Shown piece by piece: positions 42,426-50,602 of a stretch of 64,000 bases of DNA. Source of the DNA: Motilibacter deserti (lineage in GTDB: Bacteria; Actinomycetota; Actinomycetes; Motilibacterales; Motilibacteraceae). The position numbers were made by a program, and so were the translations under genes. Numbering within the stretch: the stretch's first letter is position 1; each line of letters opens with the position of its first letter. Where the stretch lies: NCBI RefSeq assembly GCF_011250635.1, contig NZ_JAANNP010000001.1, forward strand, positions 395,480 through 459,479. The letters are read 5' to 3'. The notes beneath the pieces were generated by a model. It worked only from the letters and a program-made list of their open reading frames with translations. It did no database searches and was not told the origin of the DNA.

Positions 42426-43205
42426 ATGGCCTTCCGCAAGTTCCTCGCCCGGCTCGGCGCCGGGTCCGCGTCCGTGGAGACCACGCTGGACTTCGCCACC
42501 GGCACCCCCGGTGGCGCGCTGCCCGGACGGGTCGAGGTCGTCGGCGGCGAGGTCGAGCAGCAGGTGGAGCGCGTCGTCGTCGCGCTCGAGGCGCTCGTCG
42601 AGGTCGAGTCCGGCGACTCCGAGTGGAAGGAGACCGTCGTCTTCGGCGAGGCCCAGGTCTCGGGCGGCTTCACGGTCTCGCCCGGGCAGCGGCTGGCGCT
42701 CCCGTTCTCGCTGCCCGTCCCGTGGGAGGCGCCACTCACGTCCATCGGAGGCTGGCGGCTGCACGGGATGAAGGTCGGGGTGCGTACGCGGCTGTCGGTC
42801 GCCGGCTCGGTGGACCCGGGCGACACCGACCCCGTCGACCTGGTCCCGACCCCGGCCCAGGCCACCGTCCTCGAGGCGCTGGCGGGCCTCGGCTTCCGCT
42901 TCAAGAGCGCGGACCTGGAGAAGGGGCGGATCGCCGGCTCGACGCTGCCGTTCTACCAGGAGCTCGAGTTCGCCCCCGCCCCGCAGTACGCAGGCCGCAT
43001 CAACGAGCTCGAGGTCACCTTCCTGACCAGCTCGACCGGCCTCGACGTGGTGCTCGAGGCCGACCGGCGCGGCGGGCTGCTCAGCGAGGGCTCGGACTCG
43101 GTCTCGCGGGTCCGTTTCGGCCACGGCGACCTCGACACCAGGGCGGTCGCCGAGGTGCTGGACGGCGCCGTCCACCAGCTGGGCGCCCGGCGCGGCTGGT
43201 TCTGA
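42426..43205 (+). CDS. Spo0M-like sporulation-control protein
   Basis: A 259-residue arrestin-like protein of the Spo0M family. The N-terminus MAFRKFLARLGAGSASVETTLD and the motif PGQRLALPFSLPVPWEAPLT (about 77-96) are typical of the family. The following LVPTPAQATVLEALAGLGFRFKSADLEKGR and the C-terminal GAVHQLGARRG complete it. In Bacillus Spo0M affects sporulation and cytoskeletal contacts; in actinobacteria its role is unclear. AGGAG lies 6-7 bases before the ATG. Confidence 0.88.
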   Translation: MAFRKFLARLGAGSASVETTLDFATGTPGGALPGRVEVVGGEVEQQVERVVVALEALVEVESGDSEWKETVVFGEAQVSGGFTVSPGQRLALPFSLPVPWEAPLTSIGGWRLHGMKVGVRTRLSVAGSVDPGDTDPVDLVPTPAQATVLEALAGLGFRFKSADLEKGRIAGSTLPFYQELEFAPAPQYAGRINELEVTFLTSSTGLDVVLEADRRGGLLSEGSDSVSRVRFGHGDLDTRAVAEVLDGAVHQLGARRGWF

Positions 43206-43220
43206 CGCTTCCCGAGAGGG

Positions 43221-43256
43221 GCGCTTCGGCGAACCAAGGTTCGCCGAAGCGCTTTT
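43221..43256 (+). terminator. Intrinsic terminator after Spo0M gene
   Basis: A 15-bp stem GCGCTTCGGCGAACC / GGTTCGCCGAAGCGC around AA, followed by TTTTC. It is one of few terminators here with a U-tract; it sits between convergent genes. Confidence 0.9.
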
Positions 43257-43270
43257 CTCGGAAGTGGTTC

Positions 43271-44905
43271 TTAGAGGTGGAACCGGCCCACGACCTGGTC
43301 GAGCTCGGCGGCGGCGCGGGAGACCTCTTCGGCCGTCCCCGCGGTGTGCGCCGCGCCCGTCGTCGTCTGGGCTGCTGCGGCGGCGATGCCGGCGATGTTG
43401 GACGAGATGTCCTGCGAGCTCGTCGACACCTCGGTGACGTTGCGGACCATCTCCGCCGTGGTCGCCGACTGCTCCTCGACCGCAGCGGCGATCGTCGACT
43501 GCAGCTCGTCGATCCGACCGATGACGTCGGTGATCTGCGCGATCGCCAACGAGGCCGCCTCGGCGTCGGCCTGGGTGGCGCCGACGCGCGCCGTGATGTC
43601 ACCGGTGGCGCGGGCGGTCTCCTGCGCCAGGTCCTTCACCTCGCCCGCGACCACGGCGAAGCCCTTGCCGGCCTCGCCCGCGCGGGCGGCCTCGATGGTC
43701 GCGTTGAGGGCCAGCAGGTTCGTCTGCTCGGCGATCGAGGTGATGAGCTTGACCACGTCGCCGATCTCGCGGGACGACGCGCTCAGCCTGTCCAGCGTCT
43801 CCTGAGCGGCGCGGGCGGCAGCGACCGCGCTCGCCGCGGTGGCGGTGGCCTCGGAGGTCGACGTCGCGATCTCGCGGATCGCGGCGGTCATCTGCTCGCC
43901 GGCGGCGGCAACCGTGCCGATGTTGCCGGAGATCTGCTGGCTCGTGGCCGACACCGACTGCGCCTGGGCCGAGGACTCCTCCGCCCCCGAGGACAGCTGC
44001 GTGGCGACCCCGGTCAGCTCCTCAGACGAGGACGCGAGCGTGGTGGCATTGGCGGCGATGTCGCGGATGGTCTCGCTGAGCCGGTCCATCGTCGCGTCCA
44101 CCGCACCGGCCAGCTTGCCGACCTCGTCCCGGCTGTCGTAGGCGACGCGCTGGTCGAGGCGGCCCTCGGCGAGGCCCTCCACGACGACCAGCGTCCGGCC
44201 AAGGGGGCGGGCGACGCCGCGGGCGATGGCGTACGCGATGCCGACGCCGAGCACGACCGCGACCGCTCCGACGACGAGCAGCAGCACGACGGACCCGTGG
44301 TAGGTGTCGTTCCCCTGGTCGGCCAGGTCGACCGCGGCCTGAGCCTCGGCCGTACGGAACTCCGTCAGCATCCCGAAAAGCTCGTTCGCCGGCGGAGTCA
44401 CCTCGGCCTTGCGCAGGTCGATGAAGCCCTGGATGTCACCGGAGTCGGCGAGCGGGATGAGCTTGTCGGCGGCGGCCTCGTACTCGGCCAGCTTGGCCTC
44501 GAAGGCATCCCGGGCCTGGGCCGTCGCAGCGGGCGCGCTGGCGAGGTACGCGTCCCAGGCCTGGGTCAGCGCCTGCTGGTCCTCCTCGAGCGCGCTCTTC
44601 ACCTCGGCCCGCCCGGCCGCGTCCGGGCTGAGGCCCAGGTTGGCGTAGTCCATCCGGACCTTAAGGAGAGCCGAGCGGGTGTCCCCCACCGTCTGGACGG
44701 ACGCCACGCCGGAGGTGGACATCGTCCGCAGGCTGTCCTGCAGCCCGCCCAGGCGGTTGATGCCCACAGCGACGGCAACGATCAACAGCAGACAGACGAC
44801 CCCGAAGCCGGCAGCGAGCTTCGCGGCGACACGGAGGTTGCGCACACGGTTCAGCATGTCCAGACCATCGGACGAGTGCGCCGGTCTCTTGAGGTTATCC
44901 CCCAT
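43271..44905 (-). CDS. Methyl-accepting chemotaxis protein
   Basis: A 544-residue chemoreceptor. A first TM (about 27-49) precedes a periplasm-side four-helix-bundle sensor (about 50-205), then TM2 (about 210-232), a HAMP domain ([20 protein letters not shown]...) and a cytoplasmic signalling hairpin whose tip reads [37 protein letters not shown], nearly invariant in MCPs. It signals to CheA/CheW, so the host should have a chemotaxis system and flagella or another motility machine, not visible in this window. The start is uncertain: ATG 44905 lacks a ribosome binding site and ATG 44857 ([15 protein letters not shown]) is a plausible alternative. Confidence 0.93.
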   Translation of the reverse strand: MGDNLKRPAHSSDGLDMLNRVRNLRVAAKLAAGFGVVCLLLIVAVAVGINRLGGLQDSLRTMSTSGVASVQTVGDTRSALLKVRMDYANLGLSPDAAGRAEVKSALEEDQQALTQAWDAYLASAPAATAQARDAFEAKLAEYEAAADKLIPLADSGDIQGFIDLRKAEVTPPANELFGMLTEFRTAEAQAAVDLADQGNDTYHGSVVLLLVVGAVAVVLGVGIAYAIARGVARPLGRTLVVVEGLAEGRLDQRVAYDSRDEVGKLAGAVDATMDRLSETIRDIAANATTLASSSEELTGVATQLSSGAEESSAQAQSVSATSQQISGNIGTVAAAGEQMTAAIREIATSTSEATATAASAVAAARAAQETLDRLSASSREIGDVVKLITSIAEQTNLLALNATIEAARAGEAGKGFAVVAGEVKDLAQETARATGDITARVGATQADAEAASLAIAQITDVIGRIDELQSTIAAAVEEQSATTAEMVRNVTEVSTSSQDISSNIAGIAAAAAQTTTGAAHTAGTAEEVSRAAAELDQVVGRFHL

Positions 44906-45046
44906 GCATCATCTAGATCGGTCGAGCGGCGCGAGCGCAGCCAGGCTCCTGCCGCACGGGCTGCTGTCCGTCGTGGACGGCCCTTGGGGGGCCCGGCGAA
45001 GGTGTCGGGGCTCGCGTACCTCGTCGGGGCTTCGCGGGCGAGGCAT

Positions 45047-45092
45047 GGTGGGGCGGGTGGGGCTCGAACCCACGACCCAGGGATTATGAGTC
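45047..45092. repeat. attL: left 46-bp copy of tRNA-Met 3' end
   Basis: Identical to 58635-58680. It covers the T-arm, variable loop and anticodon loop of the tRNA (minus-strand sense) but stops before the 5' half, so it is not a functional tRNA. Sequence diverges immediately after GAGTC (TGTTCG here, CCCTG at the right copy). Confidence 0.95.
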
Positions 45093-45629
45093 TGTTCGCG
45101 GTAGGTCGTTGGCCTGGTGCATACAGCGCATCGCCGCAGGTCAGGCTCTCGCGAAGCCCTGCCCAGCCCCGCCCGCTTCTGCCTGGTCCTGTGTGTCCTG
45201 CGGACTGTGTGCGGACCGCGAGAGCCGGTCTGCGACGCCGTACAGCAAGACGCTTGAGCGTGTGCCGTCGCTCTTGACCCCGGTCATGCTTACTGGCGTT
45301 CGCGTATATGTGTGACTAGTGCCCGAGGAGTCTGACTGACATGCCGTAGCTGCGGAGCTACGCAAGGTCAGCATCATCAGCGATGTCCCAGTGCATGGGT
45401 TGGTCACGCGTCGCAACCGTCCCGCGGGGCGGCTAGGGAACAGCTCGAAGTGCGTTTCCTGTTAGCATCTCGGTCTGTGCACGAAGGCACTACATGGCCT
45501 TCGCTTGAGTGAAGGACGTGCAGGGTGATCATCCTTCACGGAAGGTCAGCGTGGGAGTTCCTCCGCCGCACGGTTCACCAGCCTCCAGATGCTCAAGCAG
45601 CAGAGCTGCCTCTACCGCGAGGAACAGCT
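45093..45629. other. Non-coding left end of the element with several hairpins
   Basis: A 537-bp stretch where I see no convincing gene. It holds hairpins GTAGCT-GCGG-AGCTAC (45346-45361), CGAAGGC...GCCTTCG (45482-45503) and GTGAAGGA...TCCTTCAC (45509-45539). The last two stand in tandem about 90-150 bases past the minus-strand stop at 45630 and could terminate the cargo operon. The string CCTGCGGACTG near 45197-45207 recurs almost exactly inside the integrase 3' end near 58553-58564; such short repeats could be integrase arm sites, but the evidence is thin. Confidence 0.5.
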
Positions 45630-46196
45630 TCATAGCCGCCCCTCGCTCTTAAGACGCTTTATCACCCGACGATTGCGGGCCTTGGTGACCAGTCGGGTGC
45701 CTTGCCACCAGCGGGACAGCTTGCCGAGCTCTCGGAGCTCACCAGTGATGGTTCGTACCCAAGTCTTCCCTGAGTTGTCTCGGAACAGTAGAACCTTGTC
45801 AAAGGCGTAGTGGTGGTCTCCGATGGCCTCCTCCTTTCCGCCGGGTAGGAGAACATCCGCTCGCACCCCCCAGCTGTCCAACACGGACCTCCCCTTAGCC
45901 AACCAGAAGACCACGTCGTAGATTGGCTCGTCACTAAGGTTGGCAACGACATAGTAAGTCCAGGTACGGTGCTTACCCTCAACCTGCTCCGGGAGCCGGG
46001 CACGCCGCTCGGTATAAAACGCCACCTTTCTCGCCTGTTCACGGCGCCGAACCTTGGCGTCGCGCCTGATTACGTAGAAGGTGGCGAAAAAGGCAAGCGA
46101 TGTGCCCGTGGCGGACACCCACTGCCCGAGGGTGCCCCAGTTCTGCGCGTCGAAGTGCGGCGTCTGAAGTGCGGCGACCAACGCATCGCTAGACAT
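45630..46196 (-). CDS. Single-TM membrane protein of unknown function
   Basis: A 188-residue protein. One transmembrane helix (about 22-44, WVSATGTSLAFFATFYVI) is followed by a basic, helical stretch (RRDAKVRRREQARKV) and a soluble domain (about 65-188) with WTYYVVANLSDEPIYDVVFWLAKG, FDKVLLFRDNSGKTWVRTITGELREL and a very basic tail ending KRLKSEGRL. The C-terminal part looks beta-rich, as in small defence-island membrane proteins, but I do not recognise the family. It is the last gene of a minus-strand run (MazG, HNH protein, this gene), 57 bases after the HNH stop. Confidence 0.65.
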   Translation of the reverse strand: MSSDALVAALQTPHFDAQNWGTLGQWVSATGTSLAFFATFYVIRRDAKVRRREQARKVAFYTERRARLPEQVEGKHRTWTYYVVANLSDEPIYDVVFWLAKGRSVLDSWGVRADVLLPGGKEEAIGDHHYAFDKVLLFRDNSGKTWVRTITGELRELGKLSRWWQGTRLVTKARNRRVIKRLKSEGRL

Positions 46197-46253
46197 CGCT
46201 TGTCCTACGAGTGAAACCCACTCCGGGTGTGCGTCGCCTGCTTGCCTGCCTTA

Positions 46254-47198
46254 TCATCGGCGCTCCCGGGAGTGCCGGCTGGCGTGAGCGGCGAAGTACT
46301 CGCCCATCCGCGCGGTATGGCCGAGCACGGCTTTGCCTGCGAGACGCGCAATTGCGTTGTTCAAGTCTTCTGTTGCAACAGTCAACTTCTGATTCCGAAC
46401 CACCCTGCCCGTCTCGTCGACCATCACAAAGCCTCGCTCAAACAGTTCGTCGCAGCCGAGAGTGCATGCCGGCATCATATTGGCGGAATCCAAACGTTCC
46501 GCGGTCGTAGAATCAGCTCGCCGCTTGATGTGCGCCAATCTCAGAAGCGATATGGGCAACTCCCGATGACATAGGCTGCACGCTAGTGACGCGTGCCGCC
46601 CGAGGATTGCGCGCCGGAACTGCTTCTGCTCCTTCCGCACTAGGGCAAGTGCCAGGCCGTCTAGCCCCTCAAGCCCGGATAGTAGTCGGTCGGGAACTAG
46701 CGGCTCGTCGTCGTCTGGCACTGGATCGTCGTCCTCGTCCAAAGGTGGCGGGCCGACAACGGGCATACCCCTGTGATGCACCGCCCCATGCACGGCTTCG
46801 ATTCGCGCCTCTCCCCGTACTGCCAGCGGCGCGCCTGGCAGCTCAATCGGGGAATCCAGTGCCACTCGGTAGGGGTAGACGTCGTTCTTCCATAACGGCG
46901 TCGTGTCCTCGCGTAGAGGTCGAACGACCCGCGCAACTGTGACCGAGTTCAGTGACGCATGGCGCCAAGCCGGATGATGCAGAGGAGTGCGTGGCCATCC
47001 CGAAGGCGGATCAGTGGTCTTGACCCCTTGAGCGAAGACAAGGTAGGTCGGCCTGGACAACGCGCGCAACTGATCCATTGCTGCGTCGACCTCCGCACCC
47101 AGAGAGTCCTGCTTCCAGCCCCATGTGAGGTTGTTCAACCCGGTGTTGAAGTTTTTCTTGGCAGCCTTACCCGCGTAGACGTACAAGTACCGCGACAT
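46254..47198 (-). CDS. HNH endonuclease with an EVE/PUA-like N-terminal region
   Basis: A 314-residue protein. The C-terminal HNH module (about 205-262) has zinc knuckle CSLC (207-210), LAHIKRR with His223, SANMMPACTLGCD with Asn240, and a nearby DELFERGF. Residues about 1-140 (YLYVYAGKAAKKNFNTG, TWGWKQ, WRHASLNSVTVARVVRPL, YPYRVALDSPIEL) resemble the base-reading EVE/PUA fold seen in modification-dependent HNH endonucleases; this part is tentative. An acidic linker (DEDDDPVPDDDE) lies at about 154-165. If right, it would cut DNA with modified bases, as carried by some phages. The start is 9 bases after the MazG gene stop, so both are probably one operon. Confidence 0.7.
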   Translation of the reverse strand: MSRYLYVYAGKAAKKNFNTGLNNLTWGWKQDSLGAEVDAAMDQLRALSRPTYLVFAQGVKTTDPPSGWPRTPLHHPAWRHASLNSVTVARVVRPLREDTTPLWKNDVYPYRVALDSPIELPGAPLAVRGEARIEAVHGAVHHRGMPVVGPPPLDEDDDPVPDDDEPLVPDRLLSGLEGLDGLALALVRKEQKQFRRAILGRHASLACSLCHRELPISLLRLAHIKRRADSTTAERLDSANMMPACTLGCDELFERGFVMVDETGRVVRNQKLTVATEDLNNAIARLAGKAVLGHTARMGEYFAAHASRHSRERR

Positions 47199-47207
47199 CT
47201 CTTCCCC

Positions 47208-47543
47208 CTAGCGATCCCGACTCCACTTGCCGCGCCACTCCGCCGCGGGGAACCGGGCCTCGTTCCGTTCGATCTTGTCTGTCACAGCAGTCTGCAGGTC
47301 TACACCGACCACGTCCGCGAAACGCAGAAGATAGATGAAGACGTCAGCTAGCTCATCCTGAAGCCTGCTACTCGAGACGGAGGCGTCGTCAACGACCCAC
47401 TGATACAGCTCTGCTAGCTCGCCAACCTCGCCTATCAGCGCAAGCAGCAGGTTCTTCGGGGTGTGGACCCGGGTCCACTCACGCGCCTCCGCGAAGTCCC
47501 TCAGCCGAGCCTGCGTTGCAGCGGTCCAGTCCTGCTCCGACAT
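47208..47543 (-). CDS. MazG-like nucleotide pyrophosphohydrolase
   Basis: A 111-residue all-helical NTP pyrophosphatase of the MazG/dCTPase (RS21-C6-like) type. The metal-binding pattern ExxE...ExxD is visible: EVGELAELYQW with Glu39 and Glu42, and QDELADVFIYLLRFAD with Glu64 and Asp67; the distance fits the dCTP pyrophosphatase-like subgroup. It hydrolyses (d)NTPs to monophosphates. In a mobile defence island it may remove modified phage nucleotides or lower the dNTP pool. ATG 47543 has AGGA at 9 bases; an ATG at 47552 is also in frame. Confidence 0.85.
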   Translation of the reverse strand: MSEQDWTAATQARLRDFAEAREWTRVHTPKNLLLALIGEVGELAELYQWVVDDASVSSSRLQDELADVFIYLLRFADVVGVDLQTAVTDKIERNEARFPAAEWRGKWSRDR

Positions 47544-48119
47544 GGAAGACATCCTGCACGAGGCGGTTGCCGCGACACAGGCCAACCGTAGATGCGGTGG
47601 TGCCGCGTGACCCCGGATCGTTGAGTGTGTTCCCAACAGGGGGATGACCAGGCCTGAGGACGTGTTGACGCAGGTGAACGGCTCTTCCGTTCCGCCGGAG
47701 ACCGATTACACCTCCCCACGCACCCCTAGTTTGCGGACTGCCTGCGACTGCTCGAGCCTTAGCGCACCGTGCCTACGGCGCTACCCGCGCTGATGTCTGT
47801 CGGTGTCCCCGAGGCCGCCTACGGCTGCTCGTGGAGGGCAACTTCACGCTCGGACCCGGTTCGACCATCAGTCCCTGCAAGGGCCAGTTCTGTGACGAGA
47901 ACTGGCTCCTCCGGAGAGTGGACGAAGCGACGGCCTCCGAGGAGTCTCCCTGGTCACGACGGCAGCCGGCCGCATCTTGACCCGGGGATGCTGGCACACG
48001 ACAGCTTCATTTGGGCACGTCTCGCGTGTAGGTCTAGCTGACGAACTGCTACCGCCGAAGTAGGTCCGGAGAAACTCCGCACGTTCGCGCGGCTGGACGA
48101 ACAAGCAAGCCATCGACGG
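47544..48119. other. Gene-free stretch between ATPase and MazG genes
   Basis: 576 bp in which I find no reading frame with family-like sequence or a credible ribosome binding site. It must hold the 3' end signals of the nuclease-ATPase operon and the promoter for the MazG-HNH-membrane run. Base composition is like the rest of the element. Confidence 0.5.
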
Positions 48120-50018
48120 CTACTTCAGGTACTCACGTGGCATACGGATGACATGAGCTGCCTTCATAGCTCCGCGCACTGGTTTAGCCTGAGTGCTCAC
48201 TACCTGCGTACGGGTCTCCAGCGCAGCGTCAAATAGGAGGCGCAGCGCCACCTCAACTCGGGCGTCAGGTAGGCCATGCTGGTAGGGGTTGTCCAGAAGC
48301 AGAAGACCCGGGGGGCAAGCACGGTCACCCAAGTCAAGCTGAAGGTAGAGGATGGCGTAGCTGTACGCAAAGAAGAAGAGGACGCGCGCCTCGGCTCCCA
48401 ACTGCTGATCCCAAGGGCGCGACCCGACGAAGAAGGTCATGTCGTCGCCGTTCAGCACCACATAGTCATGACCCCACCCATTCCCGGAGAAGTTGCGTAG
48501 GAACTCATTCATCCTCCCGGCGAACACGGTACATCGATCCGCGATCTCCCGGCGGGGATCGGGCAGGTCTCTGGCCTGTTGCAATAGGTCATCGAGTACG
48601 GCCTCGGCATCCTCGACGGCGGCAACTGCTACCTCAACTTCCTTGTAGATCGCGCGCACGGCGGGAAGTGAAGCCAACTGGACTTCTACCCGGGCCTGCC
48701 GCGCAGCGAGTTCCTCTAGAGCAGCCACGAAAGGAGCGAGCACTGAGGCTCTCTCATTGTTTAGCCGACCCGCTAGTTCCGCCCGTTTCTGCCCCAGGTG
48801 CGACAAGCGGCTGCTTTCATTCTCAAGGTCGACTAGCGCATCCGAGATGGCGTCATTCAAGTCAAGGATTTCGGAGGCCAGGGCACGCTTCTCGATCTGA
48901 GCCCGTCTCTTGCGTTGGTCAGGAGATACAGGCTGACTACAGACGTAGCATTCGCCAGACTCTTGACGAGCCCTGCGACTGACCGTCTGGGCACAGGCGG
49001 GGCAGACGCGGACAGGTGTTTCGTCGAAGACGTCGACGGCGGAGATCAACCGATCAAGTCGGTCTTGATCCAAGACAGCCTCAGCTAGGGAGTGCCTATG
49101 TTCTTCCAATACAGATTCCAAGCCGGCCACGGCCTGTGCTGCCCGCGTCTCAGCCTCGGCTACAGCCTTGTACTGCTCTCCGAGATTACTGTCGTGCCCG
49201 GCGGCAGTGGCCGCCCCAGCTTCGGCCCCGCGCTCAGTTATGTCTCGACGTGCTCCCTCGATCTCCGCCAGAGCTGCTAGCAAGTGTTGTCGCGCCTGGT
49301 CCAAGTCCTCCGCTCCTTCTGCTGGCGGAAGACCAAGTTGGCGCAGAACGGCGCCCGCCGCCGCGTCAGCAGTTTCACGAGCCTGGGCCGCCACGATTCG
49401 TCGGGCGATCAACTGTCGGTCGGCCTCGACGATGGCATACTCAACGTTGTTGTACCTTTCTGGCGCAAGCCCTAAGAAGTAAGTTGTTACAGCCCGACGC
49501 AGGTACTCCTCCTCCTTGTTGGCGAACGACGTCCAAGACTCCTCATTCCGATGGACGTGTCTTAATAGAGCTCTGAAAGTCAGCGGAATCAGCTTGGATG
49601 CCATCTGAACGTTCTGCGCCATCGGTATGGTCAGAACCGGCCAGTCGAGTCTACTGAGCGCCCAAGTGGAGAACTCTTCGGGCGAGAGCAGGCTGCCGTC
49701 TACCTCAACTCTCCCGATAGACCCATGTTCGAGACGTCGGACGATCTCATGAATGTTTCCACGGATTCGGACCGTCAGCCTAAACTCGGCGTACTTTTCG
49801 GCGATCGACGAGCCGACCCGGTGCTGCGGCCCTTTAGTTGAACCAAGCACGTAATGGATGATCTTGAGCGTCGTAGTCTTCGACGAGTTTGGTGGGCCGT
49901 ACAGGATGGTGTGCGAGCTCGTGAAAGAGAACTCTTCGATTTCGCCGTTATTAGTGACAAGCACGAGCCGCAGCACGCGCAGTCCCTCCGGAACATCGAT
50001 CGATGCGCGTGCGCTCAC
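48120..50018 (-). CDS. SMC-like ABC ATPase with zinc hook (LmuB-like / ABC-3C ATPase)
   Basis: A 632-residue ATPase. N-terminal Walker A region GPPNSSKTTT (41-50), then two coiled-coil arms (about 195-330 and 365-500) flanking a zinc hook with CPAC (339-342) and CYVC (357-360), as in Rad50/SMC proteins. The C-terminal ATPase half has Walker B LLLLDNPYQ (572-580). The Gly before the P-loop Lys is Ser, and Asn stands where most ABC ATPases have the catalytic Glu; LDSP/LDNP-type Walker B variants are characteristic of conflict-system ABC ATPases. GTG start overlaps the stop of the middle gene (GTGA). It probably senses aberrant DNA ends or replication intermediates and releases the nuclease. Confidence 0.85.
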   Translation of the reverse strand: MSARASIDVPEGLRVLRLVLVTNNGEIEEFSFTSSHTILYGPPNSSKTTTLKIIHYVLGSTKGPQHRVGSSIAEKYAEFRLTVRIRGNIHEIVRRLEHGSIGRVEVDGSLLSPEEFSTWALSRLDWPVLTIPMAQNVQMASKLIPLTFRALLRHVHRNEESWTSFANKEEEYLRRAVTTYFLGLAPERYNNVEYAIVEADRQLIARRIVAAQARETADAAAGAVLRQLGLPPAEGAEDLDQARQHLLAALAEIEGARRDITERGAEAGAATAAGHDSNLGEQYKAVAEAETRAAQAVAGLESVLEEHRHSLAEAVLDQDRLDRLISAVDVFDETPVRVCPACAQTVSRRARQESGECYVCSQPVSPDQRKRRAQIEKRALASEILDLNDAISDALVDLENESSRLSHLGQKRAELAGRLNNERASVLAPFVAALEELAARQARVEVQLASLPAVRAIYKEVEVAVAAVEDAEAVLDDLLQQARDLPDPRREIADRCTVFAGRMNEFLRNFSGNGWGHDYVVLNGDDMTFFVGSRPWDQQLGAEARVLFFFAYSYAILYLQLDLGDRACPPGLLLLDNPYQHGLPDARVEVALRLLFDAALETRTQVVSTQAKPVRGAMKAAHVIRMPREYLK

Positions 50019-50602
50019 AGCGCGATCCTCGACCTCATAGCAGCGTCGCCTACTTCTCTCGGAAACAGCTCGTAGATGAGCTCCTTGAGTTCCGTCCCAG
50101 ACATCTTGGCTAGGGTTCCTGACATCACCGCACACCTCGATACGATGGGGCCGAACTCAGGACGGGACACGAGCCGGTCCGCAACGTCAACTCCTGCTCG
50201 CGTCAGCACGTACCTCTCAACCTTGCGGCCCTTGCGCACAGACAGCAGCTTTCGGGTCTCCAGGAACGACACGAAGTTCCGATACCTCGGGTCCCAGGGG
50301 CCGTACCGATAGCGAATCATGGGAGCCTCGATCTCCCCGTCGCTCACAGCGGAATGTGATCCCGCCTCACCTTCGAGCCCTTGCAACTGAGCTAGTGCCC
50401 GCTGCAAGAACTCGGGGTAGCGGACGAAGAAGTCGAGCTTGGCGAGCTTGGTCCTACCCGTCAGGGTCGGCACGTCGGGTTCCTCACTACACAAGCGGAA
50501 CAGGATCAATAGCCTCGCCGCGTGGAACTCAGGGCTCTCGTCAGGGTCCAAAGGGCGGTGCAGGGGTGGAACAAGCGCCGCCCCAACCTCAAGAATCGGC
50601 AT
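50015..50602 (-). CDS. Middle component of Lamassu/ABC-3C-like system
   Basis: A 195-residue winged-helix-type protein. The stretch TGRTKLAKLDFFVRYPEFLQRAL (about 48-70), then PMIRYRYGPWDPRYRNFVSFLETRKLLSV and YVLTRAGVDVADRLV, is characteristic of the middle (MC/LmuC-like) proteins that sit between the effector and the ATPase. It likely bridges the nuclease to the SMC dimer. Start overlaps the end of the nuclease gene by 14 bases; its stop overlaps the ATPase start by 4, so all three are translated as one operon. Confidence 0.8.
   Translation of the reverse strand: MPILEVGAALVPPLHRPLDPDESPEFHAARLLILFRLCSEEPDVPTLTGRTKLAKLDFFVRYPEFLQRALAQLQGLEGEAGSHSAVSDGEIEAPMIRYRYGPWDPRYRNFVSFLETRKLLSVRKGRKVERYVLTRAGVDVADRLVSRPEFGPIVSRCAVMSGTLAKMSGTELKELIYELFPREVGDAAMRSRIAL

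Noticed and set aside
45047-45092. Second tRNA-Met gene
   Set aside because: Only the 3' part (to the anticodon stem) is present; the D-arm and 5' acceptor strand are missing, as expected for an att copy.
45109-45416. Short reading frames on both strands at the left end of the element
   Set aside because: No ribosome binding site, no recognisable composition or motif; the stretch is better explained as att-proximal non-coding DNA.
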